DNA of 5,359 bases, from NCBI GenBank assembly GCA_021825785.1, contig JAKAGP010000156.1, positions 1 through 5,359 on the forward strand, in the 5' to 3' direction. Within the stretch, counting starts at the first letter, position 1. The number at the start of each line of letters is the position of its first letter. The position numbers were made by a program, and so were the translations under genes. The notes beneath the pieces were generated by a model that was not told the origin of the DNA, searched no databases, and saw only the letters and a program-made list of their open reading frames with translations. Below, piece after piece: positions 1-5,188 of this stretch. The stretch is from Nitrospirota bacterium (GTDB lineage: Bacteria; Nitrospirota; Thermodesulfovibrionia; Thermodesulfovibrionales; JdFR-88).

Positions 1-386
1 GAAAGCCGGTAAAGGTTAGAGACCTTCCGGTTGGCCCCCAGGTCCCCATGTCCAACTACCAGCCGCACCTTCTCCGGGAACATCCGCTCTATTTCCAGGG
101 CAGCGCCGTAAGCGCCGTCTTTCGTGCTCCTTAACCCAAGCAGGACTTCGTAATCCGGATAGTCCTGGCGGCAGAAGCCGGCCAGGTTCTCCTTGAGGCG
201 GTAGTCAGCGCCCCGCAGGGGCTTTAAAATAGAGACAGGGGGAAAACCCCGTTCAGGAGACGATTCAGAGGACTTATGGTTTACCCCGGCCATTAGGACG
301 CAAAAAATGGAAAAAAGGGTATAAAGCCCGCCTCCGGCGGCTAGAATGAAACACGCTATATAAAGTGCTTCCGAAACCGTGCGCAT
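1..386 (-). CDS. hpnI: HpnI-like hopanoid glycosyltransferase, N-terminal part (cut by window edge)
   Basis: The 128 visible codons start at ATG 386; an in-frame TAA at 396-398 excludes a longer start. Residues about 7-34 form one hydrophobic membrane segment (ALYIACFILAAGGG onward). The GT21/ceramide-glucosyltransferase-like GT-A domain then begins with PPVSILKPLRGAD (about 49-61), QDYPDYEVLLGL (74-85) and GANRKVSNL (117-125), the signature stretches of this family at the expected positions. HpnI is known to transfer N-acetylglucosamine to bacteriohopanetetrol at the inner membrane, ahead of deacetylation by HpnK and cyclitol formation by HpnJ. The catalytic Asp motifs would lie further left and cannot be checked. 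It is divergent from hpnG, and the other hopanoid genes nearby support the assignment. The upstream sequence has no clear Shine-Dalgarno site. A generic ceramide-glucosyltransferase-like enzyme is the alternative. Confidence 0.87.
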   Translation of the reverse strand, partial: MRTVSEALYIACFILAAGGGLYTLFSIFCVLMAGVNHKSSESSPERGFPPVSILKPLRGADYRLKENLAGFCRQDYPDYEVLLGLRSTKDGAYGAALEIERMFPEKVRLVVGHGDLGANRKVSNLYRL

Positions 387-500
387 GTTTTTACATTACT
401 TTATTCAGAGGCGAATCTGTAGCAAAAAATACCGGGAAGAATTAGGATAAGATTGGTTTTAATGCCGTCAGGCAACTATTTTTATGAAAGGCATCCGGCT
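387..500. promoter_or_regulatory. Divergent spacer between hpnI and hpnG
   Basis: These 114 bases separate two divergent genes and, by position, must hold or adjoin the promoters for both. It is more AT-rich than the genes. The plus strand has TTTACA at 390-395 but no acceptable -10 element 16-18 bases later; TAGGAT at 443-448 is a weak -10 candidate without a good -35. On the minus strand TTGCTA and TAAAGT lie 16 bases apart but would leave almost no leader before hpnI. I therefore infer promoter activity from layout only and do not assign boxes. The minus strand also has ATGTAA, a start codon followed directly by a stop, at 396-391, ten bases before the hpnI start. Confidence 0.35.
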
Positions 501-504
501 TTGA
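484..504 (+). other. Possible six-codon micro-ORF overlapping the hpnG start
   Basis: ATG at 484 opens a frame reading MKGIRL and closing with TGA at 502-504. That stop overlaps the TTG at 501-503, the best hpnG start by homology, forming TTGA. The layout copies the ATGA overlaps upstream of hpnA on the other strand, and its opening ATGAAAGGCATCCGG resembles ATGAAGGCATCGG of the second micro-ORF there (5113-5101). If translated it would couple hpnG initiation to its own termination. It is short enough to be chance, and it is real only if hpnG does not start upstream at 453 or 462. Confidence 0.3.
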
Positions 505-1244
505 AAATACTTATCCTGGCTGCGCTGAAACAGGAGATAAAATATCTGGTAAAGGAGCTGGGCGCACGCTCAGGTGGAGCGGGCGACTGGATGGACAGAT
601 CCGGGAAGAATGCGGCAGCCATCGTTTTGACAGGCATGGGGGTGGCAAACGCCACAGTCCGCACAGCCAGCGCCCTTCTGGTGCACAGACCCTCGCTCGT
701 TATATCTGCGGGTTTTGCCGGAGCGCTTTACGAGGGAGCCGAATACGGAGAGTTGATATGCCCGGAAACGGCATTCCTTCATCCAAAGCCCCCCGGCAGC
801 CCAACAACCCCAGACAGTATCGGGCTTTGCGGGCCGCGCTTCAAGGACTTTTTTGCGGTAGTATCGAAAGGGAAAAGCGCAAAGCGGGGCTCCATCGTAA
901 CCCTTTCGGAATGGATTGAGAAGCCCGCCTTGAAAGATTCACCGGCTGCGGGGCTTCAATATCCCGTTTGCGACATGGAGACCTTCCCTGTGGCCGGGGC
1001 CGCCTTGAAAAGCGGGGCGGAGTTTTTAGCTTTGCGCTCGATAACGGACAGGGCCGATGAGGAGATAGGGATTTCCCCGATGGATATCGCAGACACTAAA
1101 GGACAAATAAGCATCCGCCTGGCGGCAGGGCGCTTTGCTTCCAATCCGCACCTCATCCCCAGGGCCATAAAATTCGGGAGAAGTTCGGATAAAGCGGCAA
1201 GGGCCCTGGCCTCAGCCCTTAAGGAATTTTTAATGTCTTTGTGA
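501..1244 (+). CDS. hpnG: HpnG, phosphorylase-type adenine-releasing hopanoid enzyme
   Basis: This is a nucleoside phosphorylase/MTAN-fold protein. HpnG cleaves adenine from adenosylhopane (the HpnH product) using phosphate, giving phosphoribohopane; it is cytosolic. From TTG 501 (247 residues) the visible parts are the first strand MKILILAAL (1-9), TGMGVANA (44-51), SAGFAGAL (69-76), the ribose-binding VCDMETFPVA (156-165) and SITDRAD (180-186), whose Asp183 matches the catalytic Asp of MTAN-type enzymes. The start is uncertain. The frame is open from TTG 453 and has ATG at 462, but those add 13-16 residues unlike the family, while TTG 501 has AAAGG nine bases upstream and begins directly at the first strand. 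It is on the opposite strand from hpnH and its last 26 bases overlap the end of the CruF-like gene, so it needs its own promoter. The family is clear; the hopanoid assignment leans on context. Confidence 0.86.
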   Translation: MKILILAALKQEIKYLVKELGARSGGAGDWMDRSGKNAAAIVLTGMGVANATVRTASALLVHRPSLVISAGFAGALYEGAEYGELICPETAFLHPKPPGSPTTPDSIGLCGPRFKDFFAVVSKGKSAKRGSIVTLSEWIEKPALKDSPAAGLQYPVCDMETFPVAGAALKSGAEFLALRSITDRADEEIGISPMDIADTKGQISIRLAAGRFASNPHLIPRAIKFGRSSDKAARALASALKEFLMSL

Positions 1245-2172
1245 GAAGTTTTTTCCCCCCACCTTCCTTGAGCGAGAAAGAATCCGGGAAATCCTCCAGG
1301 TGCCGTGTGATGGCTGTTTCATCCGAGTTTCTGATCTGCAGCCTTGTTATCAGTAAAAAAAGCACGGCAAGCGGGAGCATGATGAATGCGTCCGCCAGGC
1401 CGATATTGCTTTCCCCTATGTAAAACGTAACTGACATATTGAAAAGGACCACGGAGGCATACAACGCAGGGCCCACAGCAAACCTCCACGGGAGCCCCCG
1501 CCCGTAATGATCACGGCCAAAAGCAAAAGGAAAAGACCGCACAAGCAGGCGGTCTATCCACTGAAAGGCCCAGACCATCAGGTAGCCCACTATGGCCCAT
1601 CCAATGAAATTCGAAAGCGGAATGCCAAAATAGTCCCCCTCGCTTCTGTAGCCGTATATCTTACCCAGAAACCACCTGTCGCCGCGGAGCGCCACCGGGT
1701 CTATCACGATATCCAGGCAGACAAAAAGAAGCGCGGCAAGGACCCTTGTTGAAACCAGCGCCCTTGTTTCCCATGTATCCAATAAAAATGTATCCCCAAA
1801 AAAGGGAAACTTAAAAAAACGGCGGCTGGACGGCCGGCGCAAAAGGGGCGAGACCGCAAGGAGGGCGGTCGAATAACTGGCATAAGCCAGAAAGACGTAG
1901 CTTGCCGAATCCATGAGAGGAACCCCTTTTACCCAAAGCTCCCGTCCGGCTGTATTTTGTATATAGTAATAGGCACCGTAGGGAAACCCGTTGTGTATGG
2001 AGGAAACCTCGGAGCCCCACGCTATCAGATACCCCGCGACCGAAAAAAGCAGGGCCCTTTTATAACCGAACTGCGCCGAACAGCCGAAAAGATAAGCCAG
2101 GAAGAAAAGGAAAACATAGGGCCTTAAGGCGATGGTGCCTAAAAGCAGGTGAATGAAGTGGCCCACGGGCAA
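1219..2172 (-). CDS. CruF/DUF422-family carotenoid-hydratase-like membrane protein
   Basis: This polytopic membrane protein of 317 residues has about seven hydrophobic segments (about 5-28, 37-52, 88-108, 140-157, 184-206, 231-250, 259-277). It carries the hallmarks of the CruF family (Caroten_synth, DUF422): GSEVSSIHNGFPYGAYYY (53-70), KGVPLMDSASYVFLAYAS (82-99), LDIVIDPVALRGDRWFLG (153-170) and YFGIPLSNFIGW (181-192). CruF enzymes add water across the end double bond of linear carotenoids or bacterioruberin precursors; Glu55, Asp154 and Asp158 are the obvious polar candidates inside the membrane. The start is TTG 2172, nine bases after the hpnH stop, with GAGAG six bases upstream; GTG at 2166 is an alternative. 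No carotenoid gene is visible here, so the substrate is open and a hopanoid or squalene-type polyprenoid is possible. The last 50 or so residues are a hydrophilic tail. The family call is firm and the function is not. Confidence 0.85.
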   Translation of the reverse strand: MPVGHFIHLLLGTIALRPYVFLFFLAYLFGCSAQFGYKRALLFSVAGYLIAWGSEVSSIHNGFPYGAYYYIQNTAGRELWVKGVPLMDSASYVFLAYASYSTALLAVSPLLRRPSSRRFFKFPFFGDTFLLDTWETRALVSTRVLAALLFVCLDIVIDPVALRGDRWFLGKIYGYRSEGDYFGIPLSNFIGWAIVGYLMVWAFQWIDRLLVRSFPFAFGRDHYGRGLPWRFAVGPALYASVVLFNMSVTFYIGESNIGLADAFIMLPLAVLFLLITRLQIRNSDETAITRHLEDFPDSFSLKEGGGKKLLTKTLKIP

Positions 2173-2181
2173 AACGCGCTC

Positions 2182-3222
2182 TCAGCGTTTTTTGTTGTTG
2201 GAGCCGAAATTCCAGAAGGCCAGCCTCAGCCCTTCAAGCGGGTTGGTGAAGGCCATCCTCATGACCGTGGTCTCGTACCCCCCGTGCACCATGCAGTTTG
2301 CGCAGCGGGGGTCTTTCCCATCCTCATAGAGGCTCCAATTGGTCTCCTTCATCATGCGGGCATAGGAGGGGAAATAACTGTCCGTAACCAGGTAGCACGG
2401 CGACTTCCACCCAAGCGGATTATAAGTGGGATTGCCCCATGGGGTGCAGCGCATCTGCCTCCTGCCGCACAGGAAATCCATGTATGTGGGGGTGTTTATG
2501 AGCGGGTACTTTTTAAGGAAACCCGACATCCGGGTGAATTTCTCGTTTATCTCCCCACGGTTGAAAAATATGTTGTCCTCAACACTCTGATAGGCGAAGG
2601 CCGGGGAAATGAGCATCCCGTCCACACTGGAAGAATAAAGGAGATCAAAAAGACCCTCAAGCTCTCCGGGGTCGGACGCCTTATAAACGGTGGTATTCGT
2701 GCTCACCCTGAACCCCTTTGCCTTTGCCTTCCGTATGGACTCCACCGCCTTGTTGAAGGAACCGGGCAGACCTGTGATCTTGTCATGCGTGGTGTCCAGT
2801 CCGTCCAGATGGAAATTGAGGGTAAGCGCGGGGTGTGGGGTGAAACTTTCTATGAATTCCTGCGCGAGCACCCCGTTTGTGCAGAGGTATATGTACTTGC
2901 CTTCACTGAGCAGGCCTTTAACAAGCGGCTGCAAGTACTTATAGATCATGGGCTCGCCGCCGGTTATCGCGACCACCGGGGCCCCGCATTCCCTTGCGGC
3001 CTCCAGGCATGCGGACACAGGCAGGTCGCCCTCCGCCGCCGTTCTTATCCTGTCGCATCCCATGCAAGCCAAGTTGCAGCGGTGGGTCGGCTCAAGCATC
3101 AGCACAAGAGGGAACCGCTTTTTCCCCGTAAGGGTGTTTTTTATGAAATGCCATGTAAGGGTCTTGTAAAGCCCTGGTTGAAAACGCGTTTTATTTTTTG
3201 TTTTGTTTTTTTTATTTTCCAC
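2182..3222 (-). CDS. hpnH: HpnH, radical SAM adenosylhopene synthase
   Basis: HpnH reductively cleaves SAM and adds the 5'-deoxyadenosyl radical to hopene, making adenosylhopane, the first side-chain step of bacteriohopanepolyols. The protein has 346 residues. LTGKKRFPLVLMLEPTHRCN (31-50) leads into the 4Fe-4S motif C49-x3-C53-x2-C56; the SAM-binding GGEP is at 88-91, LDGLDTTHDKITG at 139-151, and the C-terminal DUF3463-type region contains CGRRQMRCTPWGNPTYNPLG (252-271), C276 and C307/C310. Length and order fit the family throughout. The GTG start at 3222 lies four bases after the DUF116 stop with no Shine-Dalgarno site, so coupling to DUF116 translation is likely. The first dozen codons are almost pure A on the coding strand and give a Lys/Asn-rich head that is not part of the family core. 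From memory, the usual CGKI and HCGYE are here CDRI (56-59) and HGGYE (313-317). Confidence 0.95.
   Translation of the reverse strand: MENKKNKTKNKTRFQPGLYKTLTWHFIKNTLTGKKRFPLVLMLEPTHRCNLACMGCDRIRTAAEGDLPVSACLEAARECGAPVVAITGGEPMIYKYLQPLVKGLLSEGKYIYLCTNGVLAQEFIESFTPHPALTLNFHLDGLDTTHDKITGLPGSFNKAVESIRKAKAKGFRVSTNTTVYKASDPGELEGLFDLLYSSSVDGMLISPAFAYQSVEDNIFFNRGEINEKFTRMSGFLKKYPLINTPTYMDFLCGRRQMRCTPWGNPTYNPLGWKSPCYLVTDSYFPSYARMMKETNWSLYEDGKDPRCANCMVHGGYETTVMRMAFTNPLEGLRLAFWNFGSNNKKR
3189..3218 (-). repeat. A-rich low-complexity tract at the 5' end of hpnH
   Basis: On the hpnH coding strand this stretch is nearly all A broken by single C, G or T, including a run of eight A (3213-3206) and one of six. 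It encodes the NKKNKTKNKT head of HpnH, a loose repeat of AAAACAAA. Such tracts are prone to slippage. An unstructured A-rich start can also support ribosome loading where, as here, no Shine-Dalgarno site exists. The surrounding gene is GC-rich, so the tract stands out. Confidence 0.6.
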
Positions 3223-3226
3223 GATT

Positions 3227-4021
3227 TTAATGGCCGCTGTTTTCTGAGATCTTCCTCAGCTCCTCCTTGATGAATATTACAGCTTCCCTGAACTCGTCCA
3301 TCTGCACGCTGGTATTCTTGCAGGGCCCTTCCGGCCGCACGTTCGGGATAGCCAGCACGGGCACCTTCTCCGCCACGTCCTTCATGCCGCTCATAAGGTC
3401 CCTCTCACAGGCCACGGCAAGAATGAAGGTGGGCCTGTATTCCTCTATTGCCCTCCTTGCCTCCTCCCCCCCCACTGCGGTGACGACCTTGAACAGGCCT
3501 TCGCCCGCGATGGAGAGTATCTCCTTCCTCACTTCCGCCTTCAGGCAGCGGGGCAGAAGTATAAGCGGCCTTTCGGGGCTGAACTTCCCGGCATATGACC
3601 TTATCAGGCTGTTATGGGCCTTGATGAACGAATTGCCCACCCTGTCCCTGCTGATGCCCAGCTTGGAGCCCAGCCACACGGTTTTAGGCAGGAGGAAAAG
3701 CACGTACTTCTCCACCCATTTACTGGGGAAGATCGGCTTTCTCCACCTCGCAAGCGCAAAACACCAGACGCTGCCGGCCAGGGTAAAGGCAATAGCGGCA
3801 GCTATCAGCAGGGTCTCCACGAATCCCGGTGCAGACGGGTTGAACTGTGCAAGCCTGGGCTGGATCATATACAGCCCTATAAAGGACAGGACCACAAACA
3901 GTATTATCATCACTACGGCCAACACGATGAAAGTCCGCGGGGCCTCGTCCACTTTTACATCCCGCTGGTCCAGTTCGCCGTCCCACCCGGACCATTCGTC
4001 TCCGAGCTTTCTGTCTTTCAT
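3227..4021 (-). CDS. DUF116 membrane-anchored protein, hopanoid operon member of unknown function
   Basis: This DUF116 (PF01976) protein has 264 residues. A charged N-terminus (1-28) is followed by two membrane segments (about 30-53 and 67-90), then a soluble domain with the family motifs LLPRCLK (155-161), AVACERDLMSG (203-213) and NVRPEGPCKNTSV (227-239). Three cysteines (159, 205, 234) fall in those motifs and could bind a metal or Fe-S cluster; that is inference, since no reaction is established for the family. I chose ATG 4021 because it overlaps the hpnA stop as ATGA; AGGAG lies 13 bases upstream, rather far. The frame stays open to ATG 4087, which would add 22 residues inside hpnA. The gene sits between hpnA and hpnH, four bases from the latter, so a job alongside HpnH (scaffold, electron delivery or lipid handling) is plausible but unproven. 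Confidence 0.9.
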   Translation of the reverse strand: MKDRKLGDEWSGWDGELDQRDVKVDEAPRTFIVLAVVMIILFVVLSFIGLYMIQPRLAQFNPSAPGFVETLLIAAAIAFTLAGSVWCFALARWRKPIFPSKWVEKYVLFLLPKTVWLGSKLGISRDRVGNSFIKAHNSLIRSYAGKFSPERPLILLPRCLKAEVRKEILSIAGEGLFKVVTAVGGEEARRAIEEYRPTFILAVACERDLMSGMKDVAEKVPVLAIPNVRPEGPCKNTSVQMDEFREAVIFIKEELRKISENSGH

Positions 4022-4055
4022 ATGCAAATTGCTGCTCCTATCTTTCTTGTCTTTC
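4000..4055 (-). repeat. Imperfect direct repeat across the hpnA/DUF116 junction
   Basis: On the minus strand GAAAGACAAGAAAGATAGGAG (4055-4035) recurs 36 bases later as GAAAGACAGAAAGCTCGGAG (4019-4000), nearly the same after one 1-base gap in the first 14 bases. The first copy encodes the tail of HpnA beyond its usual end, and the second encodes the first residues of DUF116. It looks like a duplicated start region, comparable with the array upstream of hpnA. Confidence 0.45.
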
Positions 4056-5058
4056 CTGAGCTCACGTAGCCATTCGCGGCAAACCATTCCGCAGCCTGCC
4101 GGACCGCCTCTCTTACCGGCGTAACCGGCATCCCGAGCTCTCTTTGCGCCTTGGCGGAATCATAAAACATGTATTTCCCGGCCATCTTCACCCCCGTAAG
4201 GGGTATGGCGGGGGGCTTTTTCCCAAAAAGGAAAAACCGTGAAAAACCTTCGCTCACGTATGCGGCGGCAAGCACGGGCAGGTAAGGAAGTTTTACGGAG
4301 GGGGCCTTTATACCCGAAACCGCGGAGAGCTCCAGGTAAAAATCCTTAAGCGTCATGTTATGTCCGCCCAGGATGTATTTTCCGCCGGGCTTACCGTAGC
4401 GCGCGGCCAGCAGATGCCCCTCCGCCACGTCCTCAACGTTCACGAAATTAAGCCCGGTGTCCAGATATGCCGGCACCTTCCCGTTAAGGAAGCTAACGAT
4501 CATCGCCCCGGTCGGGGTAGGTTTCCTGTCCATGGCGCCTATGGGAGTGGACGGGTTTACGATCACTACAGGCAGACCTTTTTGAGCAAAAAACTTTTCC
4601 ACTTCCCGCTCAGCCAGGAACTTGGACCTCTTATAATGGCCGGTCATGTCCGTGAGGCTTACGGGGGTGTCTTCTGTTGAGGGCGGCCCGTTTTTTTTGG
4701 ATGGGGCAAGCGCTCCCACGGTGCTGGTATAGACTATCCTTCCGGCCCCGGACTCCATGGCAGCGCGCATCACGTTGACCGTGCCGGCCACGTTCGTCCC
4801 ATACATTTGGGCGGGATCCGGCACCCACAGCCTGTAGTCAGCCGCAAGATGATAGATTTCCTCGCAGCCCCTCGCGGCCCCTGAAACGGAACCAAAATCC
4901 CTTACATCGCCTTTTATCATCTCGACCCCAAGCCTGGAAAGCTCTGGGGCGGCTTTTTCATCCCGGACAAGCGCGCGGACATCATCGCCCCTGCCTGCAA
5001 GTTTCACGGCCACATGGAACCCTACAAAACCGGTGGCCCCGGTTACCAATACTTTCAT
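4018..5058 (-). CDS. hpnA: HpnA, hopanoid-associated NAD(P)-dependent epimerase/dehydrogenase
   Basis: This is an extended short-chain dehydrogenase of 346 residues. It has the Rossmann glycine motif GATGFVG (7-13), an acidic DV pair after the third strand (GDVRD, 50-54), the active-site Ser in YTSTVGAL (110-117), the YxxxK pair Y142/K146 in GHYKRSK, and NPSTPIG (168-174) and DVAEGH (210-215). It matches HpnA, the sugar-epimerase-like protein found in many hopanoid clusters. Its reaction is not established; a role in side-chain sugar or ribose processing is the usual guess. ATG 5058 is the start because the protein then begins exactly at MKVLVTG. There is no Shine-Dalgarno site; instead the ATG overlaps the stop of an upstream micro-ORF. 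The family core ends near WFAANGYV (325-332), and about 14 extra residues follow before the ATGA overlap with DUF116. Confidence 0.92.
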   Translation of the reverse strand: MKVLVTGATGFVGFHVAVKLAGRGDDVRALVRDEKAAPELSRLGVEMIKGDVRDFGSVSGAARGCEEIYHLAADYRLWVPDPAQMYGTNVAGTVNVMRAAMESGAGRIVYTSTVGALAPSKKNGPPSTEDTPVSLTDMTGHYKRSKFLAEREVEKFFAQKGLPVVIVNPSTPIGAMDRKPTPTGAMIVSFLNGKVPAYLDTGLNFVNVEDVAEGHLLAARYGKPGGKYILGGHNMTLKDFYLELSAVSGIKAPSVKLPYLPVLAAAYVSEGFSRFFLFGKKPPAIPLTGVKMAGKYMFYDSAKAQRELGMPVTPVREAVRQAAEWFAANGYVSSGKTRKIGAAICI

Positions 5059-5081
5059 AATAAAATTATTGATACTTTCAT
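5055..5081 (-). other. Micro-ORF 3 of the hpnA leader (8 codons)
   Basis: It reads MKVSIILL and then TGA (5057-5055), overlapping the hpnA ATG (5058-5056) as ATGA. It is the fourth repeat copy. A short AT-only inverted repeat, ATAAT-TTT-ATTAT (5069-5057), lies just before and within the hpnA start; it would be weak as a hairpin. Confidence 0.45.
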
Positions 5082-5113
5082 AATAAAAATAAAACTGTTA
5101 CCGATGCCTTCAT
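5078..5113 (-). other. Micro-ORF 2 of the hpnA leader (11 codons)
   Basis: It reads MKASVTVLFLL and then TGA (5080-5078). Its ATG overlaps the stop of micro-ORF 1 and its stop overlaps the ATG of micro-ORF 3, both as ATGA. It corresponds to the third repeat copy plus the longest AT-rich linker. No Shine-Dalgarno site precedes it, so reinitiation after micro-ORF 1 is the only evident way to load it. Confidence 0.45.
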
Positions 5114-5163
5114 ATTGAGATTGCCAAAACTTTCATCAAAATAAAGATTACCATCGCTTTCAT
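5110..5163 (-). other. Micro-ORF 1 of the hpnA leader (17 codons)
   Basis: It reads MKAMVIFILMKVLAISI and then TGA. It spans the first two repeat copies, which are 27 bases apart and so share a frame. It begins 25 bases after the shc stop, with no Shine-Dalgarno site. Its TGA (5112-5110) overlaps the ATG of micro-ORF 2 as ATGA. The peptide is hydrophobic because it copies the first Rossmann strand of HpnA. Translation is inferred, not shown. Confidence 0.45.
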
Positions 5164-5188
5164 ACGAAGAGAAAAACGGGCCCCCGGT

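Larger units (their letters stand above)
5042..5163 (-). repeat. Five degenerate tandem copies of the hpnA start region
   Basis: On the minus strand, copies begin at 5163, 5136, 5113, 5081 and 5058, the last being the true hpnA start (ATGAAAGTATTGGTAAC). By hand alignment over those 17 bases, the other copies match it at 13 (5163), 14 (5136), 14 (5113) and 13 (5081) positions. Unit lengths are 27, 23, 32 and 23, with AT-rich linkers such as TTTTATT. All five preserve the ATG, the following Lys codon and most of GGTAA, except 5081, where this part has decayed. Tandem duplication followed by drift is the simplest origin. Confidence 0.75.

Noticed and set aside
391..396. Minus-strand ATGTAA start-stop element just before hpnI
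   Set aside because: Six bases in an AT-rich spacer arise easily by chance, and there is no Shine-Dalgarno site or second example to support it.
453..500. Extended hpnG start at TTG 453 or ATG 462
   Set aside because: The added residues do not resemble the family, and the AGGA at 444-447 is 14 bases from ATG 462; it is close enough to TTG 453, so this is disfavoured rather than excluded.
1200..1218. GGGCTGAGGCCAGGGCCCT on the minus strand after the CruF-like gene as a terminator
   Set aside because: It gives only a four-base stem and no T tract follows; it lies inside hpnG coding sequence.
2149..3270. Long plus-strand open frame (373 codons) opposite hpnH
   Set aside because: It lies fully antisense to a clear HpnH, has no recognisable domain, and is rich in Arg/His/Pro/Gly as expected from the complement of a GC-biased gene.
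3267..4124. Plus-strand open frame (285 codons) opposite DUF116
   Set aside because: It is antisense to a protein with strong DUF116 motifs, is Ser/Thr-rich with no domain order, and has no start signal.
5171..5188. GC-rich CGGGGGCCCG followed by TTTTT on the minus strand after shc, as a terminator
   Set aside because: The only pairing is CGGG with CCCG across a two-base loop, which cannot form a proper hairpin; the downstream genes fit the same operon.
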